Shown in pieces: positions 52,158 to 60,856 of a DNA stretch of 64,000 nt (position 1 is its first letter; the number at the start of each line of letters is the position of its first letter). The DNA lies in contig CP054936.1 of the NCBI GenBank assembly GCA_013364255.1, positions 1,116,001 to 1,180,000 on the forward strand, given 5' to 3'. The position numbers and the translations under genes were made by a program. The notes beneath the pieces were generated by a model that searched no databases, had not been told where the DNA came from, and saw only the letters and a list, made by a program, of their open reading frames with translations. The DNA is from Streptomyces seoulensis (GTDB lineage: Bacteria; Actinomycetota; Actinomycetes; Streptomycetales; Streptomycetaceae).

Positions 52158-52811
52158 TCACGCTCCGACCCGGTAGACGGTACCGCCCCAGCGGAACTGG
52201 GAGTTGCTGACGTAGGTGTTGTAGTTCATCTCCTGGTAGCGCTGGTTGGTGGGCCAGGGGTCGCTGAAGAGGATGGTGCCGGCCGACGCGTTGTAGCCGT
52301 AGATCACCCGAGCGTGACCGCCGCCGGACGTCCAGTACACACCGGTCTCAAGGGGCCGGTTGGCGTTTATCTCGCTCTGCACGGTGGAGTAGTTGACGCC
52401 GCCGTTGACCTCCGTGCCGGCGCTCATGCCGAGGGCGCGCCAGCCGCGCTGCACGACGGAGAGCTCGGCGGGCTGGTTGGGGCAGGTGCCGGAGGACAGG
52501 CCGCGCGAGGCCAGGCAGAAGCTGTTCTGGCTGGTGTTCTGCCCGTAGCCCTTGTACTGGGCGATGCTCAGGCCGGTCGCGGCCCAGCACCACTGGTTCT
52601 GCTCCTGCACCAGCTCGCTGAAGTTGAGGTTGCCGCCGTAGCCCGACGCGGCGCGGGACGCGGTGCCGTGGCCGGCCGGGGCGGCCTGGGCGGCGGTGCC
52701 GCTCGCGCCGACGAGCAGGGCGGCCGCGGTGGCCGCGGTGGCCAGGGCGGCCCGGCGGCGGTGTCTCACCGGCTTCGCGGGGGTGGGGGGTTGGGGATCG
52801 CTGGCCCTCAT
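52158..52811 (-). CDS. Secreted papain-like protease of the C39-like/C70 type
   Basis: A 217-residue exported cysteine protease. The signal segment is AALATAATAAALLVGASGTA; the mature core has QEQNQWCWAATGLSIAQY (Gln and catalytic Cys), GGGHARVIYGYNA (catalytic His) and ILFSDPWP (third residue Asp). The WCWAA motif is the hallmark of the papain-like C39/C70 group that includes AvrRpt2-type proteases. Start ATG 52811. The partner gene follows immediately. Confidence 0.82.
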   Translation of the reverse strand: MRASDPQPPTPAKPVRHRRRAALATAATAAALLVGASGTAAQAAPAGHGTASRAASGYGGNLNFSELVQEQNQWCWAATGLSIAQYKGYGQNTSQNSFCLASRGLSSGTCPNQPAELSVVQRGWRALGMSAGTEVNGGVNYSTVQSEINANRPLETGVYWTSGGGHARVIYGYNASAGTILFSDPWPTNQRYQEMNYNTYVSNSQFRWGGTVYRVGA

Positions 52812-52897
52812 GGGCGCACACGTCCTTTCGGGGGTGGTGGGGGGTGGGGACGGGGCCCGGTCGGCCCCGGGACCTGGGTGCGGTCCTCTGCTGAGGC

Positions 52898-54118
52898 TCA
52901 GTGAGCGATGTACAGCAGCCTGTTGGGCGATCCCTGCGCGTCGCCGACGGCGTTGGCGGTGGCGTTGTCGAGGAGCGCCTTCTGCACTTGCGCCGGGGTC
53001 GCGGTGGGGTTCGCGGAGAGGTAGAGGGCGGCGGCCCCGGTCACATGAGGCGCCGCCATGGAGGTACCGGTCATGGTCGTGGTGGCGGTGTCGCTGCCGG
53101 GAGCGGCGGACACGATGTCGGTGCCGGGCGCGAACAGGTCGGTGCAGGTACCGTAGTTGGAGTCGAAGCGCCGCTGGTCGCCGCTGGTGGCGTTGTTCAC
53201 CACGAGGGCTTCCTTGACGTCGCCGGGCGAGTTGCGGCACGCGTCGCTCTGCGCGTTGCCGGAGGAGACCACCCAGGTGACGCCCTTGGCGATGGAGTTC
53301 TTGATCGCCTGGTCCTCGGCCGGCACGACGGAGCCGGGCCCGCTGTTGATGCTCATGTTGACCACGGCCCGCCGGCCGGGGTCCTTGGCGGCCTGCTCGG
53401 TGATCCAGTTCGCCGCCTTGATGATGTCGGAGTCGGCGGCGCTGTCCTGGCAGTTCAGCACCCGCACCGACACGATCCGGGCCTTCTTGGCGATGCCGTA
53501 GTCCTTGCCCGCCACGGTGCCGGCCACATGTGTGCCGTGGCTCATGCAGGTCTGGTTGTACGCGTCGCTGGCGAAGTTGGCGCCGATCGACGCGCGGCCC
53601 TCGAACTGGGTGTGACCGATCCTGATGCCGCTGTCCACGATGTACGCGGTGACGTCGGAGGCGGTGTTGGGGTAGGTGTAGCTCCGGTCGAGGGTCTTCC
53701 CGCGCTGGTCGACGCGGTCCAGGCCCCAGGAAGGGGGGTTGGTCTGGGTGCCGGAGCCGTGGGAGTACCCGTCCTGCTGGACGTAGGCGACACGGGGATC
53801 GGCGGCCGTGCGGCGGGCGTCCTCGGCGCTCATCGACGCCGCGTATCCCTTGAGGGCGGTGCCGTAGGTGAAGCGCACCTGGCCGCCGTGCCGGCGCGCC
53901 AGGTCCGCGGCACGCTCGCCGACCGCGGACCTGGTCAGGCCGGTGTCCTTGAGGACGACGATGTAGCGGTCCGGGACGGGGTGGGCGGCGGCGACGACCC
54001 GGCCGGCCGTGGGGGCGGGCGCGGCGGGCGTGGTGGCGACGGCGTGCGACGCGGCCAGCAGGCTGCCGATGGCCGCGGTCGCGGCGCCGACGGCTATGCA
54101 GGACGTCCTGGTGCGCAT
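52898..54118 (-). CDS. Secreted subtilisin-like serine protease (S8, proteinase K type)
   Basis: A 406-residue preproprotease: signal peptide to about AVATT, I9 inhibitor propeptide (DRYIVVLKDTGLTRSAVGER, VRFTYGTALKGYAASMS), then the catalytic domain with VTAYIVDSGIRIGH (Asp), CMSHGTHVAGTVAG (His), WVVSSGNAQSD (oxyanion Asn) and MTGTSMAAPHVTGAAAL (Ser). Length and order match proteinase K-like enzymes. ATG 54118 has GGAG six bases upstream. Single gene. Confidence 0.92.
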   Translation of the reverse strand: MRTRTSCIAVGAATAAIGSLLAASHAVATTPAAPAPTAGRVVAAAHPVPDRYIVVLKDTGLTRSAVGERAADLARRHGGQVRFTYGTALKGYAASMSAEDARRTAADPRVAYVQQDGYSHGSGTQTNPPSWGLDRVDQRGKTLDRSYTYPNTASDVTAYIVDSGIRIGHTQFEGRASIGANFASDAYNQTCMSHGTHVAGTVAGKDYGIAKKARIVSVRVLNCQDSAADSDIIKAANWITEQAAKDPGRRAVVNMSINSGPGSVVPAEDQAIKNSIAKGVTWVVSSGNAQSDACRNSPGDVKEALVVNNATSGDQRRFDSNYGTCTDLFAPGTDIVSAAPGSDTATTTMTGTSMAAPHVTGAAALYLSANPTATPAQVQKALLDNATANAVGDAQGSPNRLLYIAH

Positions 54119-54522
54119 GATGGCTCCGTAGCTTCGGGGGTGTGGGCGTGCGGGCCCGGCGGGGAGCGGGGACGCGTGCGGTACGCCGGAGATGGCCTCA
54201 CGCTTGGCCGGAACCCTAGGACGGCGGCGGACGGGTGTTCCATCAGGACCCCGGTTTTACGGATACGCGAGAAACGGGGGACGGGGAGCGGCGCGGGGTG
54301 GGCGGGCCCCGGCGACTTCGCGACGTGACGGGCCGTCGGGTGGGCGAGGGACCCGCGCGGGACGCTGCCGCCGTCCTGGGCGGTGCCGAGGTACGGGCAC
54401 GTGTCGCCGCGTCACGTTTCCTGCGTATCCGTAGCGCTCAGGTCCCGGAGGCGGGAGGGCTACGGACCCGTGGGCGGGCGGGAAGGCGCGCCGGTGCGGC
54501 CCGCGCTGCCGGGACAGAAACT
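54119..54522. other. Gene-free spacer between subtilisin and LAL regulator
   Basis: About 400 bases between divergent genes; short frames within it lack ribosome sites and family features. No repeat or hairpin stands out apart from the dyad at 54523, listed separately. Confidence 0.5.
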
Positions 54523-54537
54523 TATGTGATCAACATA
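54523..54537. promoter_or_regulatory. Dyad near the LAL regulator promoter
   Basis: TATGT-GATCA-ACATA: perfect 5-base arms around GATCA, markedly AT-rich for this genome. It lies about 85 bases upstream of the chosen LAL start and overlaps the first possible ATG (54537). Could be an operator or promoter core. Confidence 0.5.
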
Positions 54538-54620
54538 TGGACGGAGTCATTCCTGTTCGTCTAGGGTCCTCACTCCGGGCCGGCTCCCAGGCCCCCGGCC
54601 GATCGGGCCGATCGAAAGCG

Positions 54621-57356
54621 ATGGTCGACGACATGACGGCTGCACCATGCTCCCCCTGGCTCGCCCCCTTGCGTCTGGCACTCGCGGGAAACGGCTCGGT
54701 CCTCGTGTTCGTAGAAGGCGCGGCCGGCCTGGGCAAGAGCCGCCTCCTGGCCGAACTGGGCGGCCTGCCGGAGGCCGCCGGCACCCCTCGGGTCCTGTGG
54801 CGCTGCGGCGCGGCGGAGGACCGTCCGGACCCGGCGGGCGGGCCCGCCCTGCTCATGGTGGACGACGCGCACCGGGCGAGCCCGGAGGAGAAGCAGTGGC
54901 TGCGCCGCCTCTTGGAAGAGCCGCGGGACGGGCTCGCGGCCGTCGTGGCCTATCGGCCCGAGGAGTTGGCCACCGCCGGTCTGCCCCTGGGCGCGCCGAC
55001 CGTCGCCTACCCTCCCGGCCTCGCGGTCTTCCGGCACCGTCTGCGTGCCTGGGACGTGGAGCGGGTGCGCCGCGCCGCCGCGGACATCCTGGGCGAGCGG
55101 GCGACGGACGAGGCCGTCGCCCGGCTGCACACGTGTTCCGGTGGGGTGCCGCAGGTGGTGGCCGACCTGCTCGCCGCTCTCCGCGCGGGCCCGGGTCCCC
55201 GGTGCACGGCCGCCGACGTGGACGCGGCCGGGGTGCCCGTCCGGCTGGCCGAACTGGTGCTGAGCCGCGCCGAAGCGCTCGCGGCCGCGCACCGGCCCGT
55301 CGTCTGGGCGGCCGCGGTGCTGGGCGAACCGGCCGGCCGGGACGAGCTGCTCGCCGTGTCGGGGATGGACCCCGCCCACGGCCGGGACGCGTTGCTGGCG
55401 GCCCTGGCCGGCGCCGTGCTGACGGAGGTGGGGGAGGGGCGTTACGGGTTCGCCGTACGGCTCGCCGCCCCGGCCGTGCGCGAGCGGGTGCCCGGACCGG
55501 TCCGCCAGGAACTGCACGAGCGGGCCGCGCGGGTGCTCGTCCGCCGTCAGCCGGTGCCGTGGGCGGAGGTGGCCCGGCACCGCAAGGCCGCCGGCCGGAG
55601 CAGGAGTTGGCTGCGGGCGGTGGAGAAGGCCGCCCGGGCGGCGGCGGAGGCGGGCCGTCACCAGGAGGCGATCGGCCTCCTGGAACGGACGCTCGCGGTG
55701 CCGGAGGTCTCGCCCGCGGACCGTGCCCGGCTGGCGCCGCTGCTGGCCCGCAGCGCCGTCCTCGGACTCCGGTCCGACCAGACGGTGAACGTGCTCACCC
55801 AGGTCGTCCAGGACCCCGCCCTGCCGGCGGAGGTCCGGGGCGAACTGCGGCTGGACCTGGGCCTGATGCTGTGCAACCAGGTCGGCGATCTCGTCGCCGG
55901 GGCACGGGAACTGGAAGTGGCCGTAGGTGAGTTGGGCGAGGTGCGGCCCACGCTCGCGGCCCGGGCGATGGTGGCGCTGGCCATGCCGGAGTGGCCGACC
56001 GGGACGCTGGCGGGACATCTGGAGTGGCTGCACAAGGCCGCCGCACTCGCACGCGAGAGCGGGAACGACGTCGCGCGGGCCGCCGTCGCCGCCAACCACG
56101 CGTCGCTGGCCGTCGCCTGCGGCGACCCGCGGGCGCGGCAGCTGGTGGCGGCACTGCCCGTCGACAGTCCGCAGGCCGGATGCAGGGAGCACGCCGCACG
56201 CGGGCTGTGCAACGCCGCCGACGCCGCCCTCTGGCGGGGGTCCTACCCGTGGGGGGAGGAACTGCTGGCCGCGGGCCTCGACCTCGCGGCCCGTATCGGC
56301 GCCCCGTACACCGAGCAGACGGCACAGGGCACACGTGTGCTGCTGGACTGGTGGACCGGGCGGTGGGCCGGTCTGGCCGAGCGGTGCGAGCGGTTCGTCG
56401 CGACGGCGGCCGACATGCCCGTACTGGCGGCGGACGGACACATGGTGCGGGGCATGCTGGCCTTCGCCCAGGGGAACTGGGCGGAGGCGGTGCGCTGGCT
56501 GACCGCCCTGGGGGCGCCCTCGCCCGAGCGCACCCGCCTGCCGCTGGCCGCGGCCACGGCGGGCACCCTGATCCGCCTCGCCCTGGTCCGCGACGACCTG
56601 CCGGCCGCGGCGGACCAGGCGCGGGCGGCCTGGTCGGCCGTGGCGAACAAGGGCATCTGGTCCTGGGCGGCGGAACTGGCGCCCTGGGCGGTCGAGGCGC
56701 TGGCCCGGGCGGGAGACACCGCGGCCGCCCGGCGGATGGTCACCGAGTTCGCCGAGGGTCTGGAAGGACACGAGGCGTCGGCCGCCCAGGCCGCCGTCAC
56801 ATGGAGCCGGGCCGCTCTGGAGGAGTGCGAGGGCCGTCGGCAGGAGGCGGCCAGAACGTACCGGAAGGCCGCGGCCGCCTACCGCACGCTGCCCCGCCCG
56901 TACGCCTGGGCCATGACGACCGAGGGAGCGGCGCGCTGCTCCCTCGCCCACGCGGGAGAACCCTCCGCCCCGGCCGGCGGACCGCCTGCGGACACCGCGG
57001 CCGGAGCCGCCGAGGACGGCAGGGGCCGGGCCCAGGCCATCGCGTCGTTGCGGCACTGCGTCGACGCGTACACCGAACTCGGCGCGGTCTACGACGCCGC
57101 CCGGGCCCGCGCCCTGCTGCGGGCGCACGAACCCGCGGAGGTCCGCCGGCCGGGCCGGCCCGCACTCCACGACCAGCTCTCCCCGCGCGAGCGCGAGGTG
57201 GCGGAACTCGCGGCCCGCGGCATGATGAACCGCGAGATCGCGGTGGTGCTGCACCTGTCCCCCCGCACGGTGGAACAGCACGTCGCCCGCGCCATCCGCA
57301 AGACGGGAGCCCTCTCCCGCCGCGACCTCTTCCGCACGTCCCCCGACGCGCGGTAG
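54621..57356 (+). CDS. LuxR-family regulator of the LAL (large ATP-binding) type
   Basis: About 911 residues. Walker A is VEGAAGLGKSRLL and Walker B ALLMVDDAHRAS; a long alpha-helical (TPR-like) middle follows. The C-terminal LuxR helix-turn-helix is LSPREREVAELAARGMMNREIAVVLHLSPRTVEQHVARAIRKTG. LAL proteins typically activate secondary-metabolite or catabolic genes, with the ATPase/TPR part sensing a ligand. The start is uncertain: ATG 54621, ATG 54633 or ATG 54537 are all in frame and none has a clear ribosome site. No obvious target operon adjoins. Confidence 0.85.
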   Translation: MVDDMTAAPCSPWLAPLRLALAGNGSVLVFVEGAAGLGKSRLLAELGGLPEAAGTPRVLWRCGAAEDRPDPAGGPALLMVDDAHRASPEEKQWLRRLLEEPRDGLAAVVAYRPEELATAGLPLGAPTVAYPPGLAVFRHRLRAWDVERVRRAAADILGERATDEAVARLHTCSGGVPQVVADLLAALRAGPGPRCTAADVDAAGVPVRLAELVLSRAEALAAAHRPVVWAAAVLGEPAGRDELLAVSGMDPAHGRDALLAALAGAVLTEVGEGRYGFAVRLAAPAVRERVPGPVRQELHERAARVLVRRQPVPWAEVARHRKAAGRSRSWLRAVEKAARAAAEAGRHQEAIGLLERTLAVPEVSPADRARLAPLLARSAVLGLRSDQTVNVLTQVVQDPALPAEVRGELRLDLGLMLCNQVGDLVAGARELEVAVGELGEVRPTLAARAMVALAMPEWPTGTLAGHLEWLHKAAALARESGNDVARAAVAANHASLAVACGDPRARQLVAALPVDSPQAGCREHAARGLCNAADAALWRGSYPWGEELLAAGLDLAARIGAPYTEQTAQGTRVLLDWWTGRWAGLAERCERFVATAADMPVLAADGHMVRGMLAFAQGNWAEAVRWLTALGAPSPERTRLPLAAATAGTLIRLALVRDDLPAAADQARAAWSAVANKGIWSWAAELAPWAVEALARAGDTAAARRMVTEFAEGLEGHEASAAQAAVTWSRAALEECEGRRQEAARTYRKAAAAYRTLPRPYAWAMTTEGAARCSLAHAGEPSAPAGGPPADTAAGAAEDGRGRAQAIASLRHCVDAYTELGAVYDAARARALLRAHEPAEVRRPGRPALHDQLSPREREVAELAARGMMNREIAVVLHLSPRTVEQHVARAIRKTGALSRRDLFRTSPDAR

Positions 57357-57508
57357 CGAACTGTCACGCAGGCCGCCCGAGGGAGCGAGGTGTGCGAAGG
57401 GGGCGTCCGGCTGGAGTAGTGCCGGTGGCCGGTACGGGGTAGGTCGCGGAGGCTGCTGGACGGGCACCGGATGCCGTGTCGGTCCCCTCGTCCCGGAAGC
57501 AGGCGCCC

Positions 57509-58345
57509 ATGGTTTCCAGCCACCCCAGCGGCGACGGGGACGAGGAGGGGGCGGTCCGGTCGGCCGACCGGAAGGGCGGGCCCGGGCACACGGTCCTGCT
57601 GGCGCTGGTCCTCGCGGTACCGGTGACGAAGGTCGCGTACACCGTCGGCGGCGGCAGCGCGGCGCGCGACGTGTTCGTGGGCATGGAGCCCGCGAACTGG
57701 CCGGACGTGCTGATCGGCATGGTGCTCACCGATCCGCTCCTGGCCGCCGTACTGGCCGTCGTCGTCTCCCGGCTCGTGTTCGTCCTGTTCGCCGCGCGCG
57801 GCGCGGTCCCGGTGGGCGGCGGCGTCCTGCGGGCCCTCCAGCGGGGCGCGCTGACCGTGGTGAACCCGCTCGCCATGGGCGTGATCGACGCGTGCTTCTT
57901 CGGCCCCTGGTGGGGGCTGGGCACCGGGCTCGCCGCGTACGCGCTGCGCAAGGGGGTCGTGGTGGAGTACCGCACCGGCCGACGGCGCACGCACGGGCAC
58001 CGCGGGCGGGGGACGACGGCCGGATCGGGCCACGACGGCGGCTACCGGCCGTCGCGGCGGCTGCGCCGGGCGGCGGCCCTCGAACAGTGGGTGGCCCTGG
58101 CCCTGACCACCGTCGCCCTCCCGGCCCTGGCGTTCGTCTCGGCGCTGGACGGGCAGGCGTGGACCTCGATCGTCCGCTGCCAGGTCACCGACGGCAGACG
58201 GTCCCAGAGTGACCGCCTGATCGAGCTGGGCCGCAAGGGGAACGGCGTCGTGGGGTGGAATCTGGACACGCGGGAGATCGCGAACGGCCAGGGGTGCACG
58301 GGCGAGGAGAGCCTGTACGTGCGTGAGCCGTGGTGGCGCGGCTGA
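57509..58345 (+). CDS. Membrane protein of unknown function
   Basis: A 278-residue protein with several hydrophobic segments (TVLLALVLAVPVTKVAYTVG, VLIGMVLTDPLLAAVLAVVV, GLGTGLAAYALRKGV, and WVALALTTVALPALAFV), an Arg/Gly-rich cytoplasmic loop near 150-180 and a ~65-residue final external part containing two cysteines (VRCQVTD, GQGCTGEE). No family recognised. ATG 57509 has GGAAGCAGG upstream; the GTG at 57476 is an alternative. Confidence 0.6.
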   Translation: MVSSHPSGDGDEEGAVRSADRKGGPGHTVLLALVLAVPVTKVAYTVGGGSAARDVFVGMEPANWPDVLIGMVLTDPLLAAVLAVVVSRLVFVLFAARGAVPVGGGVLRALQRGALTVVNPLAMGVIDACFFGPWWGLGTGLAAYALRKGVVVEYRTGRRRTHGHRGRGTTAGSGHDGGYRPSRRLRRAAALEQWVALALTTVALPALAFVSALDGQAWTSIVRCQVTDGRRSQSDRLIELGRKGNGVVGWNLDTREIANGQGCTGEESLYVREPWWRG

Positions 58346-58361
58346 CCCGGGGGCGTCACGG

Positions 58362-58409
58362 CACCGGTTCAGGTGTGTCGCGCGGTCACCGGTTCAGGTG
58401 TGCCGCGCG
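58362..58409. repeat. Direct repeat across the PP2C gene end
   Basis: CACCGGTTCAGGTGTGTCGC (from 58362) and CACCGGTTCAGGTGTGCCGC (from 58387) form a 23-base repeat with one mismatch and a 25-base period. The second copy contains the stop of the phosphatase gene at 58394, so a small duplication has copied the gene's 3' end. Confidence 0.75.
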
Positions 58410-60718
58410 CCGTCCGCGGCCGGCGGCGGCAGGGGCTGTTCGGCCCACAGGGTCTTGCCGTGCCGGGTGTAGCGGCTGCCCCAGCGGGTGGTGAGCTGGG
58501 CGACCAGGTACAGGCCGCGGCCTCCCTCGTCGGTCAGCCGGGCCCGTCGCATACGGGGCTGGGTCGCGCTCGGGTCGGACACCTCGCACGTCAGGCACTC
58601 CGCGAGGATCAACCGCACCTGCAACGGGCCGCCCGCGTAGCGGATGGCGTTGGTGACCAGTTCGCTCAGCACCAGTTCCGTGGTGAAGACCAGGTCGTCC
58701 AGGCCCCACTCCCGCAGCCGGCCGCTCGCCAGTTCCCGCACCTTCGCGACCGCCGCCGGGTCGGCCTCCAGTGACCAGACCGCCGTGTCCGCCTCCGGGA
58801 TGCACCGGGTGCGGGCGAGCAGCAGCGTGACGTCGTCGGCCAGCTCGTGCGCCGGCAGATCGCCTACGATCGCGTCGACGGCCGCCCGCAGCGGCCGGTC
58901 CGCGGCGCGGGCCCTGGCCAGCCGCCGGGCCAGCTCGGCCATCCCGCGGTCCAGCTCGCCGCCGACCTCTTCGAGCAGACCGTTGCTGAAGAGCGCCAGG
59001 ACGCTGCCGGAGCCCAGATCCGTCTCGGCGACCTCGAAGGGCAGGCCGCCGACGCCGAGCGGCGGCCCGGGGCTCACCGGGACGTAGGTGACACGGCCCT
59101 CCGGGTCGATCACCGCGGGCGGCGGATGCCCGGCGGAGGCGACCGCGCAGCGGCCGGACACCGCGTCGTAGACGGCGTACACGCAGGTGCCGCCGATCGT
59201 CACCGGCCGCCACTCGGCGTCCTCCGGCTCGCCGTCCTCGACGACCAGCTGGGCCACCAGGTCGTCGAGGTGGACGAGCAGTTCCTCCGGGTCCAGATCC
59301 AGGTCGGCGAGGGTGCGGACGGCGGTGCGCAGCCGGCCCATGGTGGCGCTGGCGCCCAGCCCGTGCCCGACGACGTCGCCGGCGACCAGCGCGACCCGGG
59401 CCGAGGAGAGCGGGATGACGTCGAACCAGTCGCCGCCGACCCCGGTCGACGGGTCCCTGGGCAGGTAGACCCCGGCCGTGGACACCACGGCGCCCGCGGT
59501 CTCCGACGGGGGCAGCAGGCTGCGCTGCAGGCCCACCGCCGCGCGGTGTTCACGGGTGTAGCTGCGGGCGTTGTCCAGGACGAGGGAGGCACGGCCGGCG
59601 ATCTCGCGCAGCAGGTCGAGGTCGGCGGGCTCGAAGGCGCCCCGACCCGGCTCGCGCCGTACGGTGAGGTAGCCGAGCAGGATGCCCCGGGCGCGCAGCG
59701 AGGCGGTCAGCTCCAGCGGGTCACCGCTCGCCTCCCCGCTCTCCCCTCGGTCGGCGAGAGCGGCGCCGCTCACAGTCAGGCCCGCGCTCGTGACCGCGGT
59801 ACGGCGCAGCAGCAACCGCCCGTCCTGCTCCGTGGCGGGCTCCCCGCCCGAGAACACGGCCTCCGCGATCTCGACCACCGCGGTGTCGGCCAGATGGGGG
59901 ACCAGGACCGAGGCCAGGGCCTCGCCCGCGCCCGTGACGGACAGCAGACCGCCGACGGCGGCCGTGGCGCGGTGCAGGAGTTCGAGACGGGCGCGGGAGC
60001 GGTGCAGCTCGGTGACGTCGGTGAACAGGAGGGTCAGTCCGACGACCCGGCCGTCCGGCGCCTGGAGGCCGAACGCCGCGAGGTCCATCACCGCCCCGCC
60101 CTGCGGGTCGTCCAGCGTCCGCGTCAACACCCCTCCCCGCACCAGCGGTCTGCCGGTGTCGAGGATCCCGGCCAGGAGCCGTTCGATCTCCGCGGCGTCC
60201 TCGGGCATCAGGAAGTCCCCCAGGCGCCGGCCGGTGAGGTCGGGCGGCACACCGGTGTACGGCAGCAGGGAGGTGTTCGTGCGCACGATGCGCAGCCGGT
60301 CGTCGAAGACGGCGAGCCCCACGCGGTCCTGGAGCAGCAGCCCGCGGGTGATGGCCTGGTCCTGGCGCCAGTGGGCGACCTCGGAGGCGGGCGCGCCGAG
60401 GACGAGGTACCGGGCCGCGCCCTCGGCCGCCTCCGTCCCGGCGCCGCACACCGGCAGCACCCGGTAGACGATCTTCCGGGCGCGGCCCGAGCGGTCGCGC
60501 AGCACGGTCTCGCCGGACCAGGGCACGCCGCGGTCCCGCGGCACGGCGGGCCGGCCGTCCGGGTCGTGCAGCAGATCCCACACGGGCCGGCCGCACACCT
60601 CCTCGGCACGGTAGGCCAGCAACCGCTCGGCCGCCGCCGTCCACGCGACGACGACGCCCAGCCCGTCCAGGGCGATGCCGGCCATGCTCTCGGCGTAGGG
60701 AAACAGATGGCGCTCCAT
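58394..60718 (-). CDS. PAS-GAF-PP2C phosphatase with HATPase (RsbU/RsbW-like) domain
   Basis: A 774-residue cytoplasmic signalling protein. Two PAS-like segments (about 1-95 and 115-230), a GAF domain (about 245-385; LVPHLADTAVVEIAEAVF, LLREIAGRASLVLDNARSYT), an SpoIIE-type PP2C phosphatase (LQRSLLPPSETAGAVVSTAG, GVGGDWFDVIPL, VALVAGDVVGHGLGASATMG) and an HATPase_c anti-sigma kinase-like end (LVLSELVTNAIRYAGG, DEGGRGLYLVAQLTTRWG). It controls anti-sigma/anti-anti-sigma switches in Streptomyces. ATG 60718 with GAGGTGGAGG just upstream. Confidence 0.9.
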   Translation of the reverse strand: MERHLFPYAESMAGIALDGLGVVVAWTAAAERLLAYRAEEVCGRPVWDLLHDPDGRPAVPRDRGVPWSGETVLRDRSGRARKIVYRVLPVCGAGTEAAEGAARYLVLGAPASEVAHWRQDQAITRGLLLQDRVGLAVFDDRLRIVRTNTSLLPYTGVPPDLTGRRLGDFLMPEDAAEIERLLAGILDTGRPLVRGGVLTRTLDDPQGGAVMDLAAFGLQAPDGRVVGLTLLFTDVTELHRSRARLELLHRATAAVGGLLSVTGAGEALASVLVPHLADTAVVEIAEAVFSGGEPATEQDGRLLLRRTAVTSAGLTVSGAALADRGESGEASGDPLELTASLRARGILLGYLTVRREPGRGAFEPADLDLLREIAGRASLVLDNARSYTREHRAAVGLQRSLLPPSETAGAVVSTAGVYLPRDPSTGVGGDWFDVIPLSSARVALVAGDVVGHGLGASATMGRLRTAVRTLADLDLDPEELLVHLDDLVAQLVVEDGEPEDAEWRPVTIGGTCVYAVYDAVSGRCAVASAGHPPPAVIDPEGRVTYVPVSPGPPLGVGGLPFEVAETDLGSGSVLALFSNGLLEEVGGELDRGMAELARRLARARAADRPLRAAVDAIVGDLPAHELADDVTLLLARTRCIPEADTAVWSLEADPAAVAKVRELASGRLREWGLDDLVFTTELVLSELVTNAIRYAGGPLQVRLILAECLTCEVSDPSATQPRMRRARLTDEGGRGLYLVAQLTTRWGSRYTRHGKTLWAEQPLPPPAADGARHT

Positions 60719-60856
60719 ACCTCCACCTCGGAGATCTCCAGTCCCTCCCATCGTCTGCCGAATCCCGCCACCGCGCACCGGCAGAGTCACCGGCGCGGAT
60801 CGCGGGAACTCCGGACGGGTGCACCGTACGGCCGCACCGCTCAGGGAAGGACGAAC

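Noticed and set aside
54570..57467. 965-residue minus-strand open frame
   Set aside because: Antisense to the LAL regulator, which has Walker and LuxR motifs in order.
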